From Palsa-147 sp049279675 (GTDB lineage Bacteria; Acidobacteriota; Terriglobia; Acidiferrales; UBA7541), in assembly GCA_049279675.1 (NCBI GenBank), contig JBAPOP010000102.1:1-13876 (forward strand): a DNA stretch of 13,876 bases, in the 5' to 3' direction. The position numbers and the translations under genes were made by a program. A model generated the notes under the pieces. It did not search any database. It was not told the origin of the DNA and saw only the letters and a list, made by a program, of their open reading frames with translations. Positions within the stretch are counted from its first letter, which is position 1. Each line of letters starts with the position of its first letter. Positions 1-7,291 of this stretch are shown piece after piece.

Positions 1-126
1 CAACAGGGCGGAAACCCCTTTGGCAGCGCGGGCGGCGGCATTCAAGGCCCTGGAGGCGCCGGTGGATCGGTTGGCGGCCCTGGCGGTGGCGGCCCTCCCG
101 GAGGTGGCGGCAGAGGCGGCGGCAGG
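1..126 (+). repeat. Gly-rich low-complexity linker within the receptor
   Basis: Codons 1-42 of the receptor are mostly Gly with scattered Pro, Ala and Ser, encoded by runs of ggc/ggt/gga. The tract stops just before the conserved barrel-entry text of the Oar family. It is a flexible segment in coding sequence, not a DNA repeat with its own function. Confidence 0.8.
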
Positions 127-2688
127 CTCGCGCGCCAGTCTGTAAACCGGATGCGCTTCGGCTTCACAGATCGCTACGAGAATTCAATCTGGGATGCGAA
201 GCCGTATTCGATCACGGGCGCGCCGGCTCCCAAAGTTTCGCATTACGACGAGCGAATCGGAGCCAACGTTGGCGGCCCGCTAAAGATTCCGCATATCTAC
301 AACGGCGCGGATAAGACATTTTTCTTCATCAACTATCAGCACGAAACCGAAAAATCTCCGGTGGACGTTTTCTCCACCGTGCCGACACAAGACGAGCGCA
401 ACGGAGATTTTTGCGGCACCGGCGCCGTCCTCTACGACCCGGCCTCCAGTTCAACCGGGCCGCGTACTCTCCTCAACGACGGCTGCAATATTCCCGCGAC
501 ACGGATCAATTCCGCCGCTTCGGGCTTGCTCGCCTACGTCCCGCTTCCAAATCTCCCTGGAACGATTCAAAACTTTCATCTGCAAGCCACCACTCCTCTC
601 AATAGCGACATCGTGAATCTTCACGTCCTCTATACCATCAACGCCAAGTGGAATCTAAACGCAGGGTACAATTTCAGTTCGCAGCGGATGGACACGCTCG
701 GCAATTTCCCCGGCTTCGGCGGCAATCAATCAACGCGAAACCAAAATGTCGACTTGTCGCTCTCGCACAATTGGTCCTCCAAGCTCGTCGAAACTTCGCA
801 TCTGAATTGGAGCCGCAGCCGCATTCAAATCCTGAGCGACAATTCTTTCGTAAACGACGTTGCCGGCGATCTCGGCATCACCGGAGTTTCAACCGCCCCG
901 ATCAATTTCGGCGTTCCGCTCATCAATTTCACGGACTTCTCAGGGCTGAACGATCCCGACCCATCGCTCGCGCGCAATGAAACGCTGCGCTTTAACGATT
1001 CGCTCATCTACGTCCGGAAGAAACACACTTTCAAATTTGGCGGAGAAATTCGACGCATTCAGCTCAATAACGACGAAGATCCCATTCCACGCGGCCAGTT
1101 CTCTTTCACCGGATTGATGACGAGCCAGTTGACTTCGACAGGCGCCCCGGTACAAGGAACGGGAAATGACTTCGCCGATTTCCTTTTGGGCTTGCCCTAC
1201 AGCACACAGACGCGCTTCGGCGATGCGTTCACGTATTTTCGCAGTTGGGGATTCCTCGGTTACGCGCAGGACGACTGGCGAGTGACTACCCACTTCACCG
1301 CCGAAATCGGTATCCGGTACGACGGCGTTACGCCTCCGGTCGAGCTATACAATCACATTGCGAATCTGGATTTGAATGCGGCTGCCACAGCCGTCGACGT
1401 GGTCACTCCCGGAGCGACGGGCACCTTCAATGGCGTCTATCCGCAGGCGCTCATTCACGGAAACTATGGCAACTGGGAACCGCGGATCGGATTTGCGTGG
1501 CAGCCGCCGATCAAGAAAAAAACCGTCGTCCGCGGCGGCTATTCGATTTTCTACAACGAAGCGATCTACAATAGCCTCGAGACGTCTTATCTCGCTTATC
1601 AGCCGCCATTCGACCAGGCGCAAACGCTCATCACCTCGGCGACTCAGCAGTTGACGCTCCAGAATGGATTCCCCGCTGTGAGCAACCCAACCTCGTCCAG
1701 CGAAATACTGAACACTGCCGGCGTTTCGCCGTTCTACAAAAATGGCTATGCACAACTCTGGATGCTCGGAACCGAAACCGACATCACGCGCAATTGGATT
1801 TTCAATCTCACGTACACCGGAGTAAAGGGCACCGACCTCGATTTACTACGCGCGCCGAATCGCGCCCCGCCGGGCACCAGCCAGTTGAACACTCAAAACG
1901 ATCTGAAAATTCCTTACGCGACGAGCTTTCTCTACGATCAGTCCGGCGCGAATTCAATTTACAACGCATTACAGGCGCGTCTAGTCCATCGGTTCACACG
2001 CGGCCTCTCGCTTCAGGTGATCTACACTTTTTCGAAGGCCTTCGACAACGCGAGCACGATCGGCGGCAGCGCTCCCGTCGTCGTCCAGCAGGACGGCAAT
2101 TTCGCCGCCGAACGCGGGCTCTCGTCCTTCGACATGCGCCATCAGTTGCGCGTTTTCTCCGTTTACGAATTGCCGTTCGGCGAACGCAAGCGCTACGCGA
2201 ATCACGGCTGGTCCGAGCACTTCTTCGGCAACTGGCGCATCCTGAACTCGGTTACGTTTCACACCGGCACGCCGGCAACCGCGCTGCTCGGCGGAAGCGA
2301 AACCGATAACACGGGCACGGGAGCGAACGGCTCGACGCGCGCCGACCAGATCGGCAACCCCAACATCGGAATCTGCGGGGGATCGCCTCTCACATTTTTC
2401 AACACCGGCGCATTCGCGCTTCCGCCAGCGGGTCAATATGGCGACGCGCCGCGCAATTCGATCGAAGGCCCATGTGCACTCTCGTGGAACGCGTCATTCG
2501 ACAAGAGTTTTCGCTTCGGACCACGGGATCGGCCGCACCGGCTCGATGTACGTTGGGAGATGCAGAACGTTTCGAATACTCCAAGTTTCACGGGACTTTC
2601 GACGCTTTTTGGATCCACAACTTTCGGTCGCGTAACATCGGCGGCATCCATGCGCACGATGGACATTTCGATTCGGATGAACTTCTAA
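1..2688 (+). CDS. TonB-dependent receptor, Oar-like (C-terminal part; 5' end outside window)
   Basis: This is an outer-membrane TonB-dependent receptor that would import or bind an unidentified ligand. The frame is open from base 1, and the first in-frame ATG (151) falls inside a conserved stretch, so the gene starts upstream and 895 residues are visible. It opens with a Gly-rich linker (codons 1-42). Next come the family hallmarks DRYxNSxxDAxPYS (about 57-70) and GGPLKIPxIYNGxDKTFFFxNYQ-like text (about 91-113), as in acidobacterial Oar-type receptors with a Cna-B/carboxypeptidase-regulatory N-terminus. The rest is alternating beta-strand barrel sequence with typical segments (GYAQDDWRV, EPRIGFAW, YTFSKAFDN, FDMRHQLRV, SYELPFG-like). 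It ends in ...DISIRMNF, a terminal Phe typical of barrels assembled by the BAM machinery. The missing part should hold the signal peptide, Cna-B-like domain and plug. The visible part contains only four Cys, in two close pairs (138/162 and 792/825). The stop overlaps the next gene's start. The family call is firm; the ligand is unknown. Confidence 0.93.
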   Translation, partial: QQGGNPFGSAGGGIQGPGGAGGSVGGPGGGGPPGGGGRGGGRLARQSVNRMRFGFTDRYENSIWDAKPYSITGAPAPKVSHYDERIGANVGGPLKIPHIYNGADKTFFFINYQHETEKSPVDVFSTVPTQDERNGDFCGTGAVLYDPASSSTGPRTLLNDGCNIPATRINSAASGLLAYVPLPNLPGTIQNFHLQATTPLNSDIVNLHVLYTINAKWNLNAGYNFSSQRMDTLGNFPGFGGNQSTRNQNVDLSLSHNWSSKLVETSHLNWSRSRIQILSDNSFVNDVAGDLGITGVSTAPINFGVPLINFTDFSGLNDPDPSLARNETLRFNDSLIYVRKKHTFKFGGEIRRIQLNNDEDPIPRGQFSFTGLMTSQLTSTGAPVQGTGNDFADFLLGLPYSTQTRFGDAFTYFRSWGFLGYAQDDWRVTTHFTAEIGIRYDGVTPPVELYNHIANLDLNAAATAVDVVTPGATGTFNGVYPQALIHGNYGNWEPRIGFAWQPPIKKKTVVRGGYSIFYNEAIYNSLETSYLAYQPPFDQAQTLITSATQQLTLQNGFPAVSNPTSSSEILNTAGVSPFYKNGYAQLWMLGTETDITRNWIFNLTYTGVKGTDLDLLRAPNRAPPGTSQLNTQNDLKIPYATSFLYDQSGANSIYNALQARLVHRFTRGLSLQVIYTFSKAFDNASTIGGSAPVVVQQDGNFAAERGLSSFDMRHQLRVFSVYELPFGERKRYANHGWSEHFFGNWRILNSVTFHTGTPATALLGGSETDNTGTGANGSTRADQIGNPNIGICGGSPLTFFNTGAFALPPAGQYGDAPRNSIEGPCALSWNASFDKSFRFGPRDRPHRLDVRWEMQNVSNTPSFTGLSTLFGSTTFGRVTSAASMRTMDISIRMNF

Positions 2689-2690
2689 TG
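2686..2690 (+). promoter_or_regulatory. TAATG stop/start overlap (translational coupling site)
   Basis: The receptor stop TAA (2686-2688) shares its last A with the ATG (2688-2690) of the VWFA gene. A GGATGA stretch 8 to 14 bases upstream is a weak Shine-Dalgarno candidate. Such overlaps usually mean re-initiation by the terminating ribosome, so both proteins probably come from one mRNA. A second ATG at 2697 is also in frame and cannot be excluded as the start. Confidence 0.7.
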
Positions 2691-4949
2691 CGAGATATGA
2701 CTCAAAGATTCCTCGTGGCTCTCCTCGCGGTCGGCCTGACCGCGTCGCCCGCAATGCCGCAATCTCAGCAGCAATCAACTCCTGCGCCGACCGCCGTCCC
2801 TGCGCCTCCGCCGCCAGCTACTGATTCGACACGTCCGCCGAATCAGGTGCCTCCGCTGCGCACCACATCCGATCTCGTTCGAATTGACGTCGAGGTCACC
2901 GATCGCTCGGGCGCTGCAATCAAAGGACTGCGCGCCGATCAATTCACGGTCACTGATAACGGCAAGCCGCAAAAGATTTCCTCGTTTGTTTACGCCGACA
3001 TCGAAGCCATCGAGCAAGCTGGCAACGAAGATCAAAAGCCAATCACCATCCCCGTGGATCCTCCGGCGCCGCTTCCCGAAGAAGCCGTGACGAACGCGGT
3101 GCGCGACCGGCGGCTGCTCGTGCTTTTTTTCGACATGACATCGATGGAAAATGATGATTTGCTTCGCGCTCACGACGCCGCACAAAAATTCATCGACAAA
3201 CAAATGACACCGGCGGATCTCGTTTCCGTCGTGACCTACGGCAATCGCCTTTCCGTCTGGGCCGATTTCACGAACGATCGAAAAGTGCTCGCCAAAGCGA
3301 TTGCGCGCCTCATTCCAGGCGCCTCATCCGGTCTCGCGGACAATCTCTACGCCGCGGCCCAGAACGGCGAATACGACGTTCAGGAATACACTGGCGCCGC
3401 ATACACCGCCGACGAAACGGAATTCAACGTTTTCAATACCGACCAGAAACTCGCCGCCGTCGAAGGCTTGGCGAATGTTCTCGGGTCAATCCCCGGCAGA
3501 AAGGCCATCGTTCAATTCACCGGCGGCATCACGCAGACTGGCGAGGAAAATCGTACGGAATTGCGCGCGGCCACGGACGCAGCCAATCTCGCTGACGTCT
3601 CGATCTACTCAATTGACGCGCGAGGATTATTCGCCACGGTGCCCGGCGGCGACGCCACTGCGAACGCGGCAACCGGCAATTCGATTTTCACTGGTGCGGC
3701 CGTCTATCATCAGACCGATCAACGCCAGGATTCCCGAGATACCCTCGCGACGCTTTCATCAGACACCGGCGGCCACGCATTCTTCGATCTCGGCGATCTC
3801 AGCCAAGCGTTTCCGCAGATTGAGAAGGAATACGGCGGCTACTACCTCGTCGGATACACTCTCGCGTCAAACATCAAGCGCGACGGCACGTGGCACAGCA
3901 TCCGGGTAAAGGTCAACGCACCCGGAGCGCATGTCCGCTCTCGCGAAGGTTACTTCGCTCCGCGGGACTTCCAACATTTGCAAAAAGAAGATCGCGATCA
4001 GCAACTTGCGGACTCGCTCGAATCGCAGAATCCGATCGTCGAGCTGGCAGTCGCCGTCGAGACGTCCATGTTCCGGTTAAGCGATCAGCAGTTTTACGTT
4101 CCCATCGCCGCCAAGCTGTCTTCGAGCGCGCTGGAGTGGGCGCAGAAGCGCGGGCAGCATCAGGCGGAATTCGATTTCGCGGCGGAAATTCGCGTGGCGT
4201 CGACTGGACGCGTCGTCGCGCACCTTCGAGACACTATCCAGGTGCACCTGGATCAGGAACGCTTCCAGCAGGTGAATCAGAGCAGCCTTTTGTATCAGGG
4301 AGGAGTTGTTCTCGCGCCCGGCAACTACAACTTGAAATTTGTCGCGCGTGAAGACGAGACGGGCAAGATCGGCACTTTCGAACAATCTCTACTGATCCCT
4401 CTGCCGCCGTCCGACAAAATCACGCTGAGTTCAGTCTTACTTTCAAGCCAGCTCGTGCCCGTGGAAAAAACTTCGGAAGTGCAAACGAAAGGCCAGGGCG
4501 TTCGCGCCAAGCTGACGGCTTCCCCGCTCGAAGTGAACGGAGCCCGCATCGTGCCCAGCGTCACGCGGTTCTTCGACCAGCAGCAAACTCTGTACGTTTT
4601 CTTCCAGGCGTACTATCCGGAGAAGGCCGAAAAGTCGGAAACATTTGACCCGAATACTTTGCGCGCGGGATTGATTTTCTTCAGGAATGGATTTCAAATC
4701 AACGCTTCGCCGCTTCTTGCCCCCACGGCAATCGACACTAAGTCGCGCACCGCGTCGTACCGGATCAGCCTTCCACTAGCGAAATTGCCCACCGGCCGTT
4801 ACACCGTGCAGGCCATCGTGATCGCGCCCGGAACCCAGCAATCCGCATTCGGCCGCGCGTATCTCGCGTTGATCCAGCCGTCAGTCGCTCCCAGCCCCGC
4901 TGCGAGCCCCGTCGCGGCACCGTCCGCGCAACCGCCGTCGCATCCCTAG
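2688..4949 (+). CDS. Secreted VWFA-related domain protein (acidobacterial type)
   Basis: A 753-residue exported protein. The start at 2688 puts a signal peptide at the N-terminus (residues 1-26: basic n-region, LVALLAVGL core, likely cut near AMPQ). A Pro/Ala-rich linker follows (about 30-55), then a beta-rich segment with RIDVEVTDRSGAAIKGLRADQF (65-86), the usual lead-in of the acidobacterial VWFA family (TIGR03436-like). The VWA fold spans about 142-390: RRLLVLFFDMTSM (first strand and MIDAS position), LVSVVTYGNRLSVW, GRKAIVQFTGG, VSIYSIDARGL, and the closing YYLVGYT. Family-typical text DGTWHSIRVKV...SREGYFAPRDF (399-428) comes next. The C-terminal half (about 445-725) is beta-rich without a recognised fold, and the tail is Pro/Ala/Ser. 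The MIDAS position reads DxTxM instead of DxSxS, so metal binding may be weak or absent. VWA domains usually mediate protein binding. The partner is unknown, but coupling to the receptor gene suggests a shared task at the outer membrane. The frame is open back to 2472 only because it overlaps the receptor's end. Confidence 0.92.
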   Translation: MRDMTQRFLVALLAVGLTASPAMPQSQQQSTPAPTAVPAPPPPATDSTRPPNQVPPLRTTSDLVRIDVEVTDRSGAAIKGLRADQFTVTDNGKPQKISSFVYADIEAIEQAGNEDQKPITIPVDPPAPLPEEAVTNAVRDRRLLVLFFDMTSMENDDLLRAHDAAQKFIDKQMTPADLVSVVTYGNRLSVWADFTNDRKVLAKAIARLIPGASSGLADNLYAAAQNGEYDVQEYTGAAYTADETEFNVFNTDQKLAAVEGLANVLGSIPGRKAIVQFTGGITQTGEENRTELRAATDAANLADVSIYSIDARGLFATVPGGDATANAATGNSIFTGAAVYHQTDQRQDSRDTLATLSSDTGGHAFFDLGDLSQAFPQIEKEYGGYYLVGYTLASNIKRDGTWHSIRVKVNAPGAHVRSREGYFAPRDFQHLQKEDRDQQLADSLESQNPIVELAVAVETSMFRLSDQQFYVPIAAKLSSSALEWAQKRGQHQAEFDFAAEIRVASTGRVVAHLRDTIQVHLDQERFQQVNQSSLLYQGGVVLAPGNYNLKFVAREDETGKIGTFEQSLLIPLPPSDKITLSSVLLSSQLVPVEKTSEVQTKGQGVRAKLTASPLEVNGARIVPSVTRFFDQQQTLYVFFQAYYPEKAEKSETFDPNTLRAGLIFFRNGFQINASPLLAPTAIDTKSRTASYRISLPLAKLPTGRYTVQAIVIAPGTQQSAFGRAYLALIQPSVAPSPAASPVAAPSAQPPSHP

Positions 4950-4967
4950 GCATCGCACCTATCCAAC

Positions 4968-6806
4968 TTACGGCCGCTGCCCCTGCACCACAGGGTCAGC
5001 CTTATCAGGTCGTTCGAAAACGAAGATCCCTCGCGGATCCGAAGCGATAATCAATTGGTCCGGCTCGACGACAATCGCCTTCGCTCGCAATGGCCCGCCA
5101 TCGGGAGCCGCCATCACGTAACTGTCCAGAAGAGTGCCGTTCTTGTCGAAGTGCATTAATGCTTTCCCGATCCCCGCCCAAATGTCTTGGGATTGCGGAT
5201 CGACTCCGACTGCGGTGACAACAGGCTTTTCGTCAGCCGTCAGCAGTTGAGGATCTAGATTCACTTTGACGGTTGCCGTGAAATTTGTCATGTCGCCGAA
5301 ATGCCCGTGTGGCCCGAAACCGCCGAACCCGCCGTAGCCACCCCCGCCGGGCCGCGGTCCTCCGCCAACACCCGCTCCATGCGAGGCCCCTGAAGCAAAT
5401 GAATGGGCGCCGCCCATGCCTCCCCCTATGCCGCCAAACATTCCTGCTCCTCCGAGGCCGGTCAACACGCCGGTCCCGAGACCGTTTGTCCCGGCACCGC
5501 CCGCCACCTCGGGCCCCAGACCGTATCCGTTTCCCGGATCGAGCAATTGTGCATTCTGAAAATCCGCCAGCGCCGCGTCGAGCCATTGAGTATCGGCCGC
5601 GTTGGTCGTGTCGAAAGCGTCTTGCTCTGTGAACCGCAGCTTGAAACTTCCGGATCCGTTCGCATCGTCTGAATTACCTCCAGACGCGCTTGCTCCGTTG
5701 CCGGGTCCCAAATTCAGTCGCACGCCGTCTCCCAAAATTGCCGCTTGTCCCGTCAACATACCCCCGCCCCGCCCGGAGCCTCGTCCAGAGCCTCCGCCAG
5801 ACGAATCACCCATTCCCGCCGAAAGCAGAGTTTGCATGAGGCCTGCGCCGGTCGCAGGGCCACCGCCGCCGCCAATTCGCCCTCCCAATCCCGTTCCCAC
5901 TCCTCCTGAGAGGTGGATATCACCAGACGTTCCGATCATGGCTCCGCCGTCAAGCATCGAAGAAAAGTTCAACTCAGAGACGTTGAATCCAAATTGCACG
6001 CGGTCTTCGTGCTCGGGCGGCTTGTACACAAGCTGATCGTTCGTGACCGTCGCGTCTCCGTGCGAATAGCCGAACCGGTCGAATTTCCGTATCGTCGGTG
6101 TGGCAAGTGTCGTGAACGCGAAATAGACGCCATTCGCTGAGTCCCCGCTGATTCTGCCAAGACTCTCGAGTGGTGTGGCGCTCACATCCACTCCCGCATC
6201 GGCTGGATCCCCGAAGCTGCGAATCTGATCGCCCTTGTCGTTCAAGATAAGAACGAGCCGCTTCGTTCGCAACGTGGTCACCGCAAACTCGCCGTCCGAA
6301 AGCGCCACCACCGACGTCGGCGCAAATACCTGCACTCTGCTAACAAAGGACCCATCTGCCTGGAAAATCACAACGGCGTTCGCGCCGCGATCCGCTACAA
6401 GGATTCGCCCGTTCGGATCGATATCGAAATCGACGGCGTATTGAATTTTCGAGCTTGGCGTATTGTCTTTGGGAATCTGGCCGAGTCGCTGGCCGTGGGG
6501 GCCCACAATCCAGATCACGCTGGCGGGCGTTGCGAGAAGGTAGTAATTGCCCGAAGCATCGCGTCTCATCTCCGCGATCCCCGGCCCGAATTCAGGAAGC
6601 ACTCGCGCGCGCGATACCAGGATTCGTGTGATTCCCTGCCCCGACGCAGGAAGAGCAACGCCCAAGACAAGCAGTGCGGAAATTGCGAATGCGTAGACTC
6701 TCAATCGAACTCTATTCACCCGGGCATCGCGATGGCCCCGCGCTAAGAGGGCTCGCGCGAAAACGTTTGCGAGAGCGTACGTGCTAGTGCGTGCCAGGAA
6801 ACGCAT
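4968..6806 (-). CDS. Exported NHL-like beta-propeller protein with Gly-rich insert
   Basis: A 612-residue protein of unknown function. The chosen ATG (6806) has a GGGG stretch at a plausible Shine-Dalgarno distance. An in-frame GTG at 6815 and another at 6719 are alternatives; the 6719 start would give a normal-length signal peptide directly before VRLRVYAFAISALLVLGVALPASG. With the ATG, the signal peptide has an unusually long n-region (hydrophobic core about residues 37-55). Residues 70-270 show NHL/6-bladed-propeller style repeats: DxxGNYYLLATPASVIWIVGPHGQRLGQI, VDFDIDPNGRILVADRGANAVVIFQADGSFV, VVALSDGEFAVTTLRTKRLVLILNDKGDQIRSFG. Residues about 292-507 are a Gly-rich insert. Propeller-like text then resumes (VTAVGVDPQSQDIWAGIGKALMHFDKNGTLLDSYV, IIASDPRGIFVFERP) to the end. 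The exported propeller suggests binding or scaffolding in the periplasm or outside; no catalytic motif is visible. It converges on the VWFA gene with 18 bases between stops and no visible terminator there. Confidence 0.77.
   Translation of the reverse strand: MRFLARTSTYALANVFARALLARGHRDARVNRVRLRVYAFAISALLVLGVALPASGQGITRILVSRARVLPEFGPGIAEMRRDASGNYYLLATPASVIWIVGPHGQRLGQIPKDNTPSSKIQYAVDFDIDPNGRILVADRGANAVVIFQADGSFVSRVQVFAPTSVVALSDGEFAVTTLRTKRLVLILNDKGDQIRSFGDPADAGVDVSATPLESLGRISGDSANGVYFAFTTLATPTIRKFDRFGYSHGDATVTNDQLVYKPPEHEDRVQFGFNVSELNFSSMLDGGAMIGTSGDIHLSGGVGTGLGGRIGGGGGPATGAGLMQTLLSAGMGDSSGGGSGRGSGRGGGMLTGQAAILGDGVRLNLGPGNGASASGGNSDDANGSGSFKLRFTEQDAFDTTNAADTQWLDAALADFQNAQLLDPGNGYGLGPEVAGGAGTNGLGTGVLTGLGGAGMFGGIGGGMGGAHSFASGASHGAGVGGGPRPGGGGYGGFGGFGPHGHFGDMTNFTATVKVNLDPQLLTADEKPVVTAVGVDPQSQDIWAGIGKALMHFDKNGTLLDSYVMAAPDGGPLRAKAIVVEPDQLIIASDPRGIFVFERPDKADPVVQGQRP
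5286..5933 (-). repeat. Gly-rich insert splitting the beta-propeller
   Basis: About 216 codons dominated by Gly, with Ala, Ser, Met and His, form two blocks (roughly 5712-5933 and 5286-5528). They flank a normal-composition island with FKLRFTEQDAFDTTNAADTQW (about 5525-5645). The last block is rich in GGxGG, GGFGG and GHFG. Read on the opposite strand it gives Pro/Arg-rich open frames that are composition artefacts. No stop or frameshift interrupts the frame. Confidence 0.75.
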
Positions 6807-7218
6807 CCTCAACACCCCAAAAATTAATCTGCGCTAGAGTTTCAGAAACCAACTGGCGGATGAACGTGATCGCGAGTTTGCTACAGCACAACTTACTTCA
6901 GCGATTGAATGGCGCCCAGCTTGCACTTCGAGAATTCCGCCCACACCCTTTACGACTTCCCCCGCCCGCGCTGAAAGGTTCCATTTTCCACTGGTCAAAT
7001 CTTATCCGGAATTAGGGGTTCGGACCAGTTCTCGTCGGAACCGGTCACATCGGGCCCGTTCACGACGAACCAAAGATTAGAAGTCGCGACGTTCTGAAGC
7101 GTTGCCCCGGCCCGGCGTCGGTACTGCGCACACGGCAACCGAAAGCGAGGATCTCCGCGGCTGCCAAGACTGAAATGTTGAAACGCGTCTTTGCAGGTTC
7201 CCTTCAACTCTATCGCCG
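6807..7218. other. Gene-poor spacer upstream of the propeller gene
   Basis: About 410 bases with no credible coding region. It must hold the promoter of the minus-strand propeller gene, but no convincing -35/-10 pair is visible. A short palindrome GTTTC-A-GAAAC lies at 6839-6849, about 33 bases before the start. A 6-base inverted repeat (CTGGTC 6991-6996, GACCAG 7023-7028) is further away. An 82-codon minus-strand frame (6995-7243) has no homology that I recognise and would start inside the terminator stem, so it is not called. Confidence 0.6.
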
Positions 7219-7271
7219 AAAAAACAAATCGCCCGGCCCGCAAACGAATGACACTTGCGGACCGGGCGATT
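7219..7271 (-). terminator. Rho-independent terminator of the FecR/DUF6600-like gene
   Basis: The arms are 7227-7243 and 7255-7271, a 17-base-pair GC-rich stem with an 11-base loop. Reading on the minus strand, the stem is followed immediately by TTTGTTTTTT (7228-7219, sharing the last two stem bases). The single imperfect pair is a G-U wobble in minus-strand RNA but a C-A mismatch in plus-strand RNA, which together with the U-tract fixes the direction. The stem begins 20 bases after the stop codon of the FecR/DUF6600-like gene. Confidence 0.93.
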
Positions 7272-7291
7272 GTTTTGGTTCCCCCTCGCCG

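Noticed and set aside
2472..2687. Upstream extension of the VWFA frame to 2472
   Set aside because: This part overlaps the receptor's conserved C-terminal strands, and the signal peptide begins at 2688 or 2697.
5285..6036. Plus-strand Pro-rich frames opposite the propeller gene
   Set aside because: They are the complement of the Gly-rich insert; Gly codons read as Pro codons on the other strand.
6995..7243. 82-codon minus-strand frame between the FecR/DUF6600-like and propeller genes
   Set aside because: Its start lies inside the terminator stem, it has no recognisable homology, and no ribosome-binding site is evident.
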